Shown here piece by piece: positions 9,025 through 18,602 of a stretch of DNA of 64,000 bases. A program made the translations under genes and the position numbers. This DNA is from Halanaerobacter jeridensis. GTDB lineage: Bacteria; Bacillota; Halanaerobiia; Halobacteroidales; Halobacteroidaceae. Under the pieces are notes generated by a model. That model searched no databases. It was not told the DNA's origin and saw only the letters and a list, made by a program, of their open reading frames with translations. The stretch spans positions 1 to 64,000 of the forward strand of contig NZ_JAFBDQ010000010.1 of the NCBI RefSeq assembly GCF_016908315.1, given 5' to 3'. Within the stretch, counting starts at the first letter, position 1. Every line of letters starts with the position of its first letter.

Positions 9025-9831
9025 TTAAGAAAAACTTTCCCCTGCAGTAGGGAATTCCCCTTGTTCTACATCCTGCTTATATGTTTTAATAGCCTTCTTC
9101 ACTTTTTCACCTAAATTATCATATTCTCTTACAAACTTAGGTACAAACTGATTATTAATTCCTAACATATCATGAACTACTAATACTTGCCCATCACAAC
9201 TTCTACCTGCTCCAATTCCAATCACCGGAATAGATAATTGATTTGTTACTTTAGCAGCTAAGTCTCTGGAAATACACTCTAAGACTAAAGCAAATACTCC
9301 AGCTTCTTCTAAAGCTAAAGCATCTGCAATTAATTTCTCTGCTGCAGCATCAGTTTGGCCCTGAACTTTAAATCCTCCAAATTGATGCACCGATTGAGGA
9401 GTTAATCCCAAATGTCCCATCACTGGGATTCCAGCTCTAATCACTGCTGCAATTTCATCAACTATTTCTCTTCCTCCCTCTAATTTAACTGCTTCTGCTT
9501 TAGCAGTTTTAATTAACTGCCCCGCATTCTTTACTGTTTGTGCTATATTTCCTGTTTTATAAGTCATGAACGGTAAATCAGCTACCAATAATGCATTTTC
9601 TCTACCTCTAGCAACTGCCTGAGTATGATAAATCATATCATCTAGAGTAACTTCTAAAGTGGTATCATAACCTAAAACCACCATCCCTAATGAATCTCCT
9701 ACTAAAATAACATCTATTTCTGCTTCATCTATTAGTTTAGCAAATTGATAGTCATAAGCTGTTAGCATAGTAATCTTTTGATTATTATCCTTTTTATTTT
9801 GCAAACTATTAATATTAACTTTACTCTGCAA
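9025..9831 (-). CDS. panB: 3-methyl-2-oxobutanoate hydroxymethyltransferase
   Basis: PanB transfers a hydroxymethyl group from methylene-THF to ketoisovalerate, giving ketopantoate. It is a TIM barrel with the family blocks KITMLTAYDYQFAKL, ILVGDSLGMVVLGYDTT, AVKLEGG, MGHLGLTPQSVHQFGGFKVQG and IGIGAGRSCDGQVLV. The likely start is the TTG at 9831 (LQSKVNINSLQNKK), which has GGAG 8 nt upstream and matches the usual N terminus. A longer reading frame from 9888 would run through the leader terminator and is not credible. The product would be 268 residues. It is the first gene of panB-panC-panD-panT and is controlled by the leader at 9865-9985. Confidence 0.93.
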   Translation of the reverse strand: MQSKVNINSLQNKKDNNQKITMLTAYDYQFAKLIDEAEIDVILVGDSLGMVVLGYDTTLEVTLDDMIYHTQAVARGRENALLVADLPFMTYKTGNIAQTVKNAGQLIKTAKAEAVKLEGGREIVDEIAAVIRAGIPVMGHLGLTPQSVHQFGGFKVQGQTDAAAEKLIADALALEEAGVFALVLECISRDLAAKVTNQLSIPVIGIGAGRSCDGQVLVVHDMLGINNQFVPKFVREYDNLGEKVKKAIKTYKQDVEQGEFPTAGESFS

Positions 9832-9864
9832 TCTTTTCACTCCATCATTCTTCACTAATCGCTT

Positions 9865-9898
9865 AAAAAACAAAAAATCCTTCCCCAATCGGAAAGGA
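9865..9898 (-). terminator. Attenuator terminator in the panB leader
   Basis: Minus strand TCCTTTCC (9898-9891) pairs with GGGGAAGGA across a short loop, followed by TTTTTTGTTTTTT. It lies after the panB promoter and before the panB start, so it must be conditional. Confidence 0.85.
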
Positions 9899-9985
9899 CT
9901 ACAAAGCTAACTAGACATAGTTAACCTTAATAATTTCTCTCGTCTCAGTCCAAATTGTGGATCTAAGCGAATAGTATTTGATTTG
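9865..9985 (-). ncRNA. Structured panB leader RNA (attenuator, possible pan motif)
   Basis: About 120 nt of leader lie between the predicted transcription start and the end of the terminator. A closing stem GGACT (9951-9947) with AGTCC (9900-9896) encloses a perfect 8-bp hairpin with a 4-nt loop (9925-9906). The 3' strand of this closing stem shares bases with the 5' arm of the terminator at 9865-9898, so the two are mutually exclusive, the layout of a riboswitch or attenuator. A structured RNA called the pan motif is known upstream of panB in Firmicutes. Position fits it, but I could not align the consensus, so the class is inference. Confidence 0.65.
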
Positions 9986-9991
9986 TTTTTT

Positions 9992-10020
9992 ATTATACTA
10001 TTTCAAGTAACAAATTGCAA
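9992..10020 (-). promoter_or_regulatory. Promoter of the pan operon
   Basis: Minus strand TTGCAA (10020-10015), 17-bp spacer, TATAAT (9997-9992). Transcription would start near 9985, leaving a leader of about 155 nt before the panB TTG. Confidence 0.8.
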
Positions 10021-10040
10021 GAAATGATAATTTAAAGAAT

Positions 10041-10070
10041 ACCTCCTGCAGCCTTTAAGCCACAGAAGGT
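10041..10070 (-). terminator. Terminator after fhs
   Basis: A 12-bp stem with G-U wobbles (ACCTTCTGTGGC / GCTGCAGGAGGT on the minus strand) and a 6-nt loop, 8 nt after the fhs stop. The tail ATTCTTTAAATT is only moderately T-rich. Confidence 0.65.
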
Positions 10071-10078
10071 AGTTCCTA

Positions 10079-11749
10079 TTAGAATAAACCAGTTATTTTT
10101 CCATTTTTATCAATATCTATCTCTTCAGCTGAAGGTTTTTTAGGTAAACCAGGCATTGTTAGCACATCCCCCGTGAGAGCCACTAAAAAACCAGCCCCAG
10201 CTGAAACATTAATTTCTCTTACTGTTACTTCAAATCCAGTTGGGCGTCCTTTTAAGTTTGGATCATCGGACAAAGAAGCTGGGGTTTTAGCCATACAAAC
10301 CGGCATATCATCAAATCCAGCTGCTGCCAATTTTTCTATGTCTTTTTGCGCTCCGCTAGTAAAAGTAATACTATCAGCACCATATATTTCTGTAGCAATA
10401 GTTTCTATTTTATCAGCAATCGAATCTTCTACATCATATAATAATTCAAAATCATTAGGCTGGTCAATAATCTCTAATACTTCTTCGGCTAATTCTAAAC
10501 CACCAGCTCCACCTTTGGCCCATACTTGTGATAAAGCAACTTTTACTCCTCGCTCTTCACAATATTCTCTAATCATTTCAATTTCAGCTTCAGTATCACT
10601 ATCAAATTCATTAATCGCAACTACCATTGGAGCTCCAAACTTCTGCACATTTTCAATATGTTTACCTAAATTCTCTAATCCAGCCTCTAAAGCCTCTAAA
10701 TTTTCTTCAGTTAGATTATCTTTACTAGCACCACCATGCATCTTTAAAGCTCTAGCTGTAGCTACTAATACTACAGCATCAGGTGTTAAATCAGCAAACC
10801 TACACTTAATATTAAAGAATTTTTCTGCTCCTAAATCAGCTCCAAATCCAGCTTCTGTAACTACATAATCAGAAGTATGTAAAGCTAATTTAGTTGCCAT
10901 AATACTGTTACAACCATGAGCAATATTAGCAAATGGTCCTCCATGAATAAAAGCTGGAGTATTTTCTAGAGTTTGCACTAAATTAGGTTTAATTGCATCC
11001 TTTAATAAAGCAGCCATTGCTCCTTCTACCCCTAAATCTTTAGCTGTAATTGCTTGGTCATCATTCGTGTAAGCTACTATGATAGAACCTAATCGTTCTT
11101 TTAAATCAAGAATATCTTCAGCCAAACATAAAATAGCCATTACTTCTGATGCTACAGTAATCATATAGCCATCTTCTCTTGTCTGGCCGTTCTTGCTTCC
11201 TCCTAACCCTACAACTATATTTCTTAAAGCTCGATCATTCATATCAACTACTCTTTTTAATAATACTTGACTTGGATCAATCTCTAATTCATTACCCTGC
11301 TTAATATGATTATCAATAGTAGCAGCTAATAAATTATGAGCAATTCCAATGGCATGAATATCCCCAGTAAAATGTAAATTAATATCTTCCATTGGTACTA
11401 CCTGAGAATAGCCTCCACCAGCTGCTCCACCTTTAATTCCCATACAAGGTCCTAAGGAAGGCTCTCTTAATGCCACGGCAGTCTGCTTATCTAATTGATT
11501 CAGCGCTTGTCCCAATCCTACTGTAGTAGTTGATTTACCTTCTCCAGCAGGAGTAGGATTAATCGCTGTAGTTAAAATTAATTTTCCTGCTTCATTCTCT
11601 TCCAATAACCGTTGATAAGTTTCTAATTTAATTTTTGCCTTATAATCTCCATATAATTCAATATCATCTGCACTAAGATTTAAATCTTTAGCCACATCTT
11701 TAATTGAATCCATTTCTGTTTCTTGAGCAATTTGAATATCCTCTTTCAT
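10079..11749 (-). CDS. fhs: Formate--tetrahydrofolate ligase
   Basis: A 556-residue formyltetrahydrofolate synthetase, which uses ATP to join formate to tetrahydrofolate. It feeds purine synthesis and, in acetogens, the methyl branch of the Wood-Ljungdahl pathway. The P-loop-like block [18 protein letters not shown] is near residue 67, followed by [64 protein letters not shown] and a late [12 protein letters not shown]. Length is normal. A ZTP riboswitch with a terminator precedes it (11908-12025), so expression should rise when ZTP/ZMP accumulates, that is when 10-formyl-THF is short. Confidence 0.97.
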   Translation of the reverse strand: MKEDIQIAQETEMDSIKDVAKDLNLSADDIELYGDYKAKIKLETYQRLLEENEAGKLILTTAINPTPAGEGKSTTTVGLGQALNQLDKQTAVALREPSLGPCMGIKGGAAGGGYSQVVPMEDINLHFTGDIHAIGIAHNLLAATIDNHIKQGNELEIDPSQVLLKRVVDMNDRALRNIVVGLGGSKNGQTREDGYMITVASEVMAILCLAEDILDLKERLGSIIVAYTNDDQAITAKDLGVEGAMAALLKDAIKPNLVQTLENTPAFIHGGPFANIAHGCNSIMATKLALHTSDYVVTEAGFGADLGAEKFFNIKCRFADLTPDAVVLVATARALKMHGGASKDNLTEENLEALEAGLENLGKHIENVQKFGAPMVVAINEFDSDTEAEIEMIREYCEERGVKVALSQVWAKGGAGGLELAEEVLEIIDQPNDFELLYDVEDSIADKIETIATEIYGADSITFTSGAQKDIEKLAAAGFDDMPVCMAKTPASLSDDPNLKGRPTGFEVTVREINVSAGAGFLVALTGDVLTMPGLPKKPSAEEIDIDKNGKITGLF

Positions 11750-11776
11750 TATATGTAACCCCCTATTTTATAATTA

Positions 11777-11797
11777 AGATTTGGCACTGCCAAATCT
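11777..11797. repeat. Dispersed palindrome, copy 2
   Basis: Perfect 10-bp arms AGATTTGGCA and TGCCAAATCT around one base, 28 bp upstream of the fhs ATG. Compensating changes relative to copies at 5199 and 56086 (C-G to T-A pairs) keep the dyad, which points to selection on structure or copying of a palindrome. Confidence 0.65.
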
Positions 11798-11877
11798 ATA
11801 TATATTATATTCTTGACCTTTTCTTTAAACTATATTCTTAATTTCAATATTAGCAATTAGTTTTGTAATTTGAGCTT

Positions 11878-11905
11878 TTAACTACCCACTGACCACTAAT
11901 TTCTA
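11878..11905. repeat. Degenerate heptamer repeat
   Basis: Four 7-bp units TTAACTA, CCCACTG, ACCACTA, ATTTCTA in register. The NNNACTN pattern is shared with the other heptamer arrays of this window. Confidence 0.45.
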
Positions 11906-11907
11906 AT

Positions 11908-11959
11908 AAAAAAAACCGCCTGAGCAAATAGTACTATCAATACTATCTGCCCAGGCGGT
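11908..11959 (-). terminator. Terminator of the ZTP riboswitch
   Basis: A 19-bp stem (ACCGCCTGGGCAGATAGTA paired with TACTATTTGCTCAGGCGGT, minus strand) followed by eight T. Its 5' arm contains the conserved CCGCCTGGGCA of the riboswitch aptamer, so ligand binding and termination compete. Confidence 0.92.
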
Positions 11960-12025
11960 CGGCTAAAATACAGCACTATACTCCATTATGGTTGATTCCA
12001 TATTGCTCCGCCAGTTGTATAGTAC
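11948..12025 (-). ncRNA. ZTP (pfl) riboswitch aptamer upstream of fhs
   Basis: Senses ZTP/ZMP (AICAR nucleotides), which build up when 10-formyl-THF is scarce. The minus-strand sequence has the known plan of the class. A first stem (GTACTATAC with GTATAGTGC) has an internal loop holding ACTGGCGGAGCA and an inner hairpin TATGG-AATCAA-CCATA. A linker and the highly conserved CCGACCGCCTGGGCA follow. GGCGG in the loop can pair with CCGCC for the class pseudoknot. It lies upstream of fhs, a classic regulon member. No separate promoter was evident, so it may be read from ftsH. Confidence 0.92.
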
Positions 12026-12037
12026 CTTATATTTTAT

Positions 12038-14044
12038 TTATTCTTCTTTCTTAGATTCATCTTCTGCAACATCAGCTACTGAAGTTTCTTCTTTTGCCTC
12101 TAACTCTGCAGTTTCATTTTCTTCACTTGAAGAATCTTCTACTGTTGTTTCTTTATCAGCAGTATCTTCTTCAGATGAAGATTCAGCTACAAAAGTTCTA
12201 TCTTTGTCTTTTTCTTCATCATCTTCCTCATCATAAAAGTCAGGCTTGTAATGAGTGATGATTTCTTTAATATCATCTTTTTCTAATGTTTCCTGCTCTT
12301 TTAATCGAGCCACCATCTCTTCAACCATCTCTTTATTATGATCTAAGATATCCATAGCTCGTTCATAAGCAGATTCTACAATATGCTTAATTTCTGTATC
12401 AATATCTGAAGCTACTTCTTCACTATAATTTCTACTTCTAGAAATATCTCGACCTAAGAAGACTTGGTCATTATTCTTCTGACCTAAAGTTAATGGTCCA
12501 AGCTTTTCACTCATTCCATATTCAGTAACCATACTGCGAGCTATTTTAGTAGCTCTTTCTAGGTCATTTTGAGCGCCTGTACTAATATCTTCTAAGAAGA
12601 TTTTCTCGGCTACTCTACCACCTAATAAGGTAGTGATTTTATCTCTTAATTCTTCTTTAGTAATAAAGTCTTTATCTTCTTCCGGTAGATTAATTGTAAA
12701 TCCACCAGCACGACCACGAGGAATAATCGTTACTTTATGCGTAGGGTCTGAGTGTTCTAAAAGCTCTCCTAATAAAGCATGACCAGTCTCATGATAAGAA
12801 ACTATATTCTTTTCTTTTTCATTAATTACTTTACTTTCCCTTTTTGGTCCAGCAATTACTCGGTCAACTGCATCATCGAATTCTAACATAGAAATATATT
12901 CTTTGTCTCGTCTAGCAGCTAAAATAGCTGCTTCATTAGCTAAGTTCTCCATATCAGCACCTGTAAAACCAGGAGTTCTACGTGCTAAAACCTCTACATC
13001 TACATCATCATCTAGAGGTTTGTCTTTAATATGGATTTCTAAGATTCCTTTTCGAGCTCTAAAATCAGGTTTATCAACAATAACTTGTCTATCAAAACGT
13101 CCAGGACGCAGTAATGCTGGATCTAATACATCAGGTCGGTTAGTAGCAGCCATTAAGATGATACCTTCATTAGGCTCAAAACCATCCATTTCAACTAATA
13201 GCTGGTTTAAAGTCTGTTCACGTTCATCATGACCTCCACCTACACCGGCACCTCTTTGACGACCTACAGCATCTAACTCATCAATAAATATAATACAAGG
13301 TGAATTTTTCTTACCTTGTTCAAATAGGTCTCTTACTCTTGACGCACCAACACCAACAAACATTTCAACAAAATCAGAACCGCTGATAAAGAAGAAAGGA
13401 ACTCCTGCTTCTCCTGCAACGGCCTTAGCCATTAAAGTTTTTCCGGTTCCTGGAGGACCTAGTAGCAAAACTCCTTTTGGAATTTCAGCTCCTACTTTTG
13501 TAAATTTCTCTGGGTTCTTTAAGAATTCTACTACTTCTGTTAATTCTTCTTTCACTTCTTCATAATTAGCAACATCATCAAATGTCACCTGGTTTTCTTC
13601 ATCTTCTTCATGCATTTTAGCTTTATTTTTCCCAAACGACATCATTTTATTGCCGCCACCTTGCATTTTGTTCATAATAAACATTAAGGCAGCAATTAAA
13701 ATAACAGTAGGTAATAAATAAGCAAATAATCCAGTCCACCATGGTGGTTCTGGCTCAGGTTTAGTCTCAATTTGCACTCCATTATTTGTTAAAAGTGTTT
13801 CTATTTTGTCTATTGTTCCGGGGATATCTATTTTAAACTGTTGACCAGTCGTTGTAGTCCCCTCAACTACAGTTTGACCTACAATTGTAACTTTTTTTAC
13901 CTTATTTGTCTCCACTCGATCAATAAATTGACTATAGTTTAACTGTTGCTGTGTTTGATTTGGCCCAATTACATATTGAGCTATTAAAACACCTACAGCA
14001 ATAATAATTAAATAAAATCCAATACTTTTAGAGAATTTTTTCAA
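12038..14044 (-). CDS. ftsH: ATP-dependent zinc metalloprotease FtsH
   Basis: A 668-residue membrane AAA+ protease that extracts and degrades membrane and regulatory proteins. There are two N-terminal membrane segments (about residues 8-24 and 108-126) with a short extracytoplasmic domain between. The AAA module has Walker A GPPGTGKT, Walker [12 protein letters not shown] and the second region of homology [20 protein letters not shown]. The zinc site is HETGH, with the third ligand in the downstream Asp region. The C-terminal 70 residues are a very acidic, Ser/Thr/Glu-rich tail, longer than usual. It starts with TTG, preceded by AAGGAGG 8 nt upstream. It follows hpt and tilS as in Bacillus. 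Confidence 0.97.
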   Translation of the reverse strand: MKKFSKSIGFYLIIIAVGVLIAQYVIGPNQTQQQLNYSQFIDRVETNKVKKVTIVGQTVVEGTTTTGQQFKIDIPGTIDKIETLLTNNGVQIETKPEPEPPWWTGLFAYLLPTVILIAALMFIMNKMQGGGNKMMSFGKNKAKMHEEDEENQVTFDDVANYEEVKEELTEVVEFLKNPEKFTKVGAEIPKGVLLLGPPGTGKTLMAKAVAGEAGVPFFFISGSDFVEMFVGVGASRVRDLFEQGKKNSPCIIFIDELDAVGRQRGAGVGGGHDEREQTLNQLLVEMDGFEPNEGIILMAATNRPDVLDPALLRPGRFDRQVIVDKPDFRARKGILEIHIKDKPLDDDVDVEVLARRTPGFTGADMENLANEAAILAARRDKEYISMLEFDDAVDRVIAGPKRESKVINEKEKNIVSYHETGHALLGELLEHSDPTHKVTIIPRGRAGGFTINLPEEDKDFITKEELRDKITTLLGGRVAEKIFLEDISTGAQNDLERATKIARSMVTEYGMSEKLGPLTLGQKNNDQVFLGRDISRSRNYSEEVASDIDTEIKHIVESAYERAMDILDHNKEMVEEMVARLKEQETLEKDDIKEIITHYKPDFYDEEDDEEKDKDRTFVAESSSEEDTADKETTVEDSSSEENETAELEAKEETSVADVAEDESKKEE

Positions 14045-14113
14045 CTAATAAGCCTCCTTCCTAATATTCTATTTGCAGTTATTTGCAAATTATTAGCAAC
14101 TTTGCAGGTTAAT

Positions 14114-14142
14114 ATTATATCACACTTTATTAATTGTAGCAA
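14114..14142 (-). promoter_or_regulatory. Promoter of ftsH
   Basis: Minus strand TTGCTA (14142-14137), 17-bp spacer, TATAAT (14119-14114), in the gap between hpt and ftsH. The 5' untranslated part contains three near-repeats of TTGCNAATAA (14069-14100). Confidence 0.72.
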
Positions 14143-14150
14143 ATATACTC

Positions 14151-14699
14151 TTATTCCTGATATAATTCTGGCTTAGGGACAAAAATATATGGAATATTAC
14201 GATATTTTTCTTGATAATCTAAACCATAACCTACTACAAATTTATTTGGAATCTCAAACCCATTCCAATCTACTTTTACTTGTTTCTCAGTTCTTCGTTC
14301 AGGTTTATCTAACAAAGTACAAATTTTAATACTAGCTGGGTCTCTAGTTTCTAACATTTTAATTACATGCTGTAAAGTTAATCCAGTATCAATTATATCT
14401 TCTACAATCAATACATCTTTTCCTTCAATACTTTCTTCTAAATCTTTAATAATTCTTACATCCCCAGTAGTCTCAGTACCCCCCTCATAACTAGTTACAT
14501 CCATAAAATCAAGTACTACTGGCAAATTAACTTCACGAGCTAAATCAGCCATAAAAATAAAAGCCCCTCTTAAAACACAAACCATAATAATATCATCACT
14601 TTTGCTATATTCTTTAGTAATTTTTGCTCCTAATTCTTTAATTCTAGACTGTAATTCTGCTTCATCAATTAGTATCTCTTTTGTAATTTCTTCAACCAC
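14151..14699 (-). CDS. hpt: Hypoxanthine phosphoribosyltransferase
   Basis: A 182-residue purine-salvage enzyme that makes IMP (and GMP) from hypoxanthine (guanine) and PRPP. The PRPP-binding motif is VLIVEDIIDTGLTL (about residues 95-108). The flexible-loop region VTSYEGGTETTGDVRI and the C-terminal purine-contact region FVVGYGLDYQEKYRNIPYI are both typical. It starts with GTG after AAGGAGG. It lies 3 nt from the tilS stop codon, as in the Bacillus tilS-hprT-ftsH order. Confidence 0.96.
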   Translation of the reverse strand: MVEEITKEILIDEAELQSRIKELGAKITKEYSKSDDIIMVCVLRGAFIFMADLAREVNLPVVLDFMDVTSYEGGTETTGDVRIIKDLEESIEGKDVLIVEDIIDTGLTLQHVIKMLETRDPASIKICTLLDKPERRTEKQVKVDWNGFEIPNKFVVGYGLDYQEKYRNIPYIFVPKPELYQE

Positions 14700-14702
14700 A
14701 AT

Positions 14703-16112
14703 TTAGTCCTCCTTTAAATTCTTAATTTCTATCATTAAAATTTCATCTGTTTTATTTGTTACTTTATATTTCTCATCAATTCTTAATTGACTAACCCAAA
14801 ATATATCTCCTGTTGCAGTTGTAAAAATAGGAATCTTATCTCGTTTATTCCGCTTTATCTTCTCGTCAATAAAAAAATCTTTAAGTTTTTTAGTTCCTGA
14901 CATTCCTAAGGGTTGAAATAAATCACCATCTTTTCTTTGCCGAACCTCAAATTCAAAACCTACCTTATTTAAATCAAAAAAAGATTTATTAATTTGATCC
15001 AATTCTTGACGCCAAGGATAACTTGAATTTAATACTTTAGAATTTATTACAATATTCAAGTCAGAAATTTCTTTTTCTTCCCCTACCTGCAATCGATAAG
15101 AAAATGATTCTACCTTATTTTCTGCAGTGCCCAACATAAAAATAATCTGTTGATAACTTAATTTTACTAAAACCCCTTGGGGTAATTTCTTCTGAGTGCC
15201 AGTTCCTCCATTTTTAATCAATTGCAATATTTCTTCAACATTATAAAAATAAAGATCTTTATAACTTTCAGTTAATCTTTTATAAATTTCTCTAATTATC
15301 CTTCGCTGCAAAGCAAAATGTACATTCAAGAATTCATCTTTGGCAAGTATTAGTCTATTATTAGAACTATGAATTATAATATTTGTTAATTTTTCTCTAG
15401 CTTTAACTACTAAAAAGTCATTTTCCGCCCTAAAAACTTGACCCATTTGATTTAAATTATTAATTAAATTTTCATTATACTCCTCTATTAATTGAGGTAA
15501 CAAATTCAATCTGACTTTATTTCTAAAACAGATCTCTTGTTGATTTGTCTCATCAATTCTCCATTTCAAATCATGATTAAAACAATATTGCTTTAACTCT
15601 TCTTTTTTTACTTCAATCAACGGTCTAATAATTTTTTCTTGGTCAGGTTTAATTCCACCCAATCCTTTTAAACCTGCTCCCCGCAAAAACTTCATCAAAA
15701 TAGTCTCTGCTTGGTCATTAGCATGGTGAGCTACCGCTAACTTATCAAAATTTAAATCATCTAATAAATTAAAGAAAAAATCATATCTAACTTGTCGAGC
15801 AGCATTTTCTAACGAAAGATTATTTTCTTGTTGATAGTTTTTCACATCACGAGATATAGAAGTAATAGGAACATTCAATTGAGTCGCAATCTTTTCCACA
15901 AACTTAGCATCAGCAGCTGAATCTGCACCTCTTAATTGATGGTCAAGATGAGCAATATGTAACTCTAAGTCGTAATCAGTTGCTAATTTTTTTAATATAT
16001 GTATTAAAGCTACTGAATCTAATCCACCCGATACCCCTACTAAAACTTTATCTCCAGTATCTAGTAATTGATACTTAGTGATCGTATCCTTAACTACCTC
16101 TAGTAATTTCAT
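14703..16112 (-). CDS. tilS: tRNA(Ile)-lysidine synthetase
   Basis: A 469-residue enzyme that attaches lysine to C34 of the CAU-anticodon tRNA-Ile so that it reads AUA. The N-terminal PP-loop ATPase has the signature VGVSGGLDSVALIHIL (residues about 25-40), followed by LHIAHLDHQLRG and VAHHANDQAETILMKFLRGAGLKGLGGI. The C-terminal TilS domains end in RQRKDGDLFQPLGMSGTKKL. The length and domain order match the Bacillus protein. The gene lies between spoIIE and hpt, the conserved position. Confidence 0.95.
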   Translation of the reverse strand: MKLLEVVKDTITKYQLLDTGDKVLVGVSGGLDSVALIHILKKLATDYDLELHIAHLDHQLRGADSAADAKFVEKIATQLNVPITSISRDVKNYQQENNLSLENAARQVRYDFFFNLLDDLNFDKLAVAHHANDQAETILMKFLRGAGLKGLGGIKPDQEKIIRPLIEVKKEELKQYCFNHDLKWRIDETNQQEICFRNKVRLNLLPQLIEEYNENLINNLNQMGQVFRAENDFLVVKAREKLTNIIIHSSNNRLILAKDEFLNVHFALQRRIIREIYKRLTESYKDLYFYNVEEILQLIKNGGTGTQKKLPQGVLVKLSYQQIIFMLGTAENKVESFSYRLQVGEEKEISDLNIVINSKVLNSSYPWRQELDQINKSFFDLNKVGFEFEVRQRKDGDLFQPLGMSGTKKLKDFFIDEKIKRNKRDKIPIFTTATGDIFWVSQLRIDEKYKVTNKTDEILMIEIKNLKED

Positions 16113-16186
16113 ACTATCTAGCTCCTCTTAAATTCATCTAACAGGATTATTCCCCCTTCTTTTTTATTGTTTATTTGTATTATATC

Positions 16187-18557
16187 TTAACATTTATCTA
16201 CCCTAATTACAAGTACCGTCATATCATCATTATTATTACTATTTTGTTGTGCTTTTTGTAAAATATATTGAGCTAAAGAATTAGGGTCATCAATTAAATT
16301 GTTTTTCAATAATTTAATAATCCATTCCTCTTTAATCATTAAATTTTCTGCACTTTCTAATATCCCATCAGTAATCATAATTATAAAATCTCCATCATGT
16401 AATTGAAGTTGCGTCGGTTCTACTTCAATTTGATTCAAAATACCAATCGGTAAACTAGTCGATTTAACCATATTAATCTCTTGTCCTCGTTTAATAAAGC
16501 TAGAAACTGAACCTACTTTCGAAAATTCAGCTTTAGCAGTTACTAGGTCAATACTTAGCAAATGTCTCTTCTGCCGATCTAATTCCTAAAATTGAATTAA
16601 TAGTTTTTAAAGCAGATTCATAATCCAAACCAGACTGCAGCATATTTTTCAATAATGTTACTGCTCCTTTACTCTCTTTAAAAGCTTTAGAACCAACTCC
16701 CATTCCATCACTTAAAATAGCAATGAATTTATCTTCCTTTAATTTAAAAAATGTATGATTATCACCAGAAATATCTTTTTGAGAACTAGCAGTAGCTACT
16801 CCCTCTACAAAACAGTATTTAGGCCCTGGAGCTAACTGACAAATACAGCTTGGCTCATCTAACTCCAACCCACATTCGCTCCATACTAAATCTAAATCAT
16901 GACCTAATTTATTATTAAGTAGCGGTAACATCTTATTAATACAATCTCGCCCTCCATTACAACTTCTCTTCCTAATAGTAAACTCTAATTTTTCATTATT
17001 ATAATTAGTAACTGAAATATCCTTTATCACTAATCCAGCATCTTTTAAAATAGTATGAGTTTTAGTCTTTAGGTTTTGCTCCGGATGAATATCAATTGTT
17101 AATTCATTTGATAGATCATCAATAATTTTTGCCATTCCTGATAACTGCTCTAATAAAATTTTCTTATTATCTTTTAATTTAGATTCCCAATAAGAATTCA
17201 ACTCATACATTCTAACAAACTGATTAATAGCAGCAGTCAACTTTATTTTCCTAAAACAACTGCCCGGCATTACTTTTTCTAAATCTTTAATTTTAACTTC
17301 TCCTCTATTTTCTGCAATAGCTAATAATTCAAACATTCCTTGGTAAGTATCATAAAAAGATTGATACCAACAAGATTGATAAAGATCACATTTCTTACAT
17401 ACTTTATCTGTAATCAAATCTAAAAAAACTCCAATATTTTTTTCTTCTTCTTTTTTAGTAGTAGCAACTTCAGTAAACGCGATAGATAATTCATTAAATA
17501 AATGAGAGAATCTTTTAATCCGTTGATTAATAAATGAATTCAATTTTCTATCTTCAAGAGTATAATCAAAGTTATTTTGATTTTCAAAAATATCAAAATA
17601 AGAAATCATATTTTTTGGAGTTAGCAGTAAAAATAATGAGGCTAGTACACTTTCTTTGACTAATGCAATAATATATCCAGGTTCTATTAAAAATATTACA
17701 TAAATCAAATTACTGATAATAAATCCTAAACTAACCCCTAATTTATTCTGCTTTTTAAAACTACCAGCTAACAAACCTGCTAAAGCATAATTACCTACTA
17801 ACGGCATCATTTCTAAATGAGAGAAACTATAAAATATCCCTGTCAAAACTCCAGCACTTGTAGCTGTAGTAACTCCTCCAGTTAAAGCTACTAACATAAT
17901 CAAATAAGAACTAAGCACCCTTAGCAAATTAATCCCCCACAAATTTTCAATTGCTAGGTCCCCTAAAAACAAACTAAATAGTAGTCCAATCGAGATTAAA
18001 GCAATTAAAAAGGTATCACTTTTATCACTTAAATATCCAAACATTTCAGAAGCCATTCTTAACAATAATAATACTAATAAAAAAACTAATAAAAATTCTG
18101 CTAGCAATAAAATAGTATTAATTTTAACAAAAAAATAAATTTTAAGTGCTTTGAATATTAAAAAAACCCCGCCTACTATTAAAGAATAATTAATTATCTT
18201 AATTTCTTTGGATAAATAATTAATTGTAACAAACCATAAACATAAACTAGTTAATAAATAATTAGAGCCACCCCAACCTAAATAACTTAGATACCCTCCA
18301 TTAACTGCTACAAAAATTAAAGCTAATTTCTTTTGTGATACAAGTCCTTTATTACTAAAATAAAGAAAAATAGCAAAATAACTAATCCCAAAGGGCATTA
18401 GATTATTTAAAATGCTTCCTCTACCTAATAACCATCCTAAAATAACTAAGGCAATGCTAATCATTACTACACTATTAATAATTGTAGAAGAATTATTATT
18501 TTTCTCACCTTCTAATTGATTTTGCCGCTGATAAATAGGTAAATCTAATCCTTTCAT
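16187..18557 (-). pseudogene. spoIIE: Stage II sporulation protein E, interrupted in the phosphatase domain
   Basis: SpoIIE is the membrane phosphatase that dephosphorylates SpoIIAA in the forespore and so activates sigma-F. The first frame (16548-18557, 669 residues) holds about ten membrane segments, the Cys-rich middle domain and the first half of the PP2C domain (FIAILSDGMGVGSKAFKES). It stops just after RSAEETFAKY. The second frame (16187-16561, 124 residues) continues with LSIDLVTAKAEFSKVG, the metal-binding ITDGILES and NNDDMTVLVIRVD. Compared with other SpoIIE proteins, a few residues (TLD-type strand and one I) are missing at the junction. A net loss of roughly 14 nt changed the frame. 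Both parts are otherwise intact. Frameshifting would not restore the missing strand. Confidence 0.85.
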
Positions 18558-18602
18558 TCTAAACTACTCCCTTCTATTTACAAAAAATGTAATCTAAGTT
18601 AT

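Noticed and set aside
9865-9985. T-box leader upstream of panB
   Set aside because: The conserved T-box antiterminator sequence (TGGNACCGCG) is absent.
10173-10868. Plus-strand open frame of 231 codons inside fhs
   Set aside because: It is antisense to a fully conserved fhs, has no ribosome binding site and reads as low-complexity Ser/Ala-rich sequence typical of a shadow frame.
11915-11959. Simple intrinsic terminator of ftsH
   Set aside because: The 5' arm is part of a ZTP aptamer, so the hairpin is the expression platform of a riboswitch for fhs, although it also limits read-through from ftsH.
16548-16561. Programmed ribosomal frameshift in spoIIE
   Set aside because: No convincing slippery heptamer plus stimulatory structure is present, and conserved residues are missing at the junction, which a frameshift could not restore.
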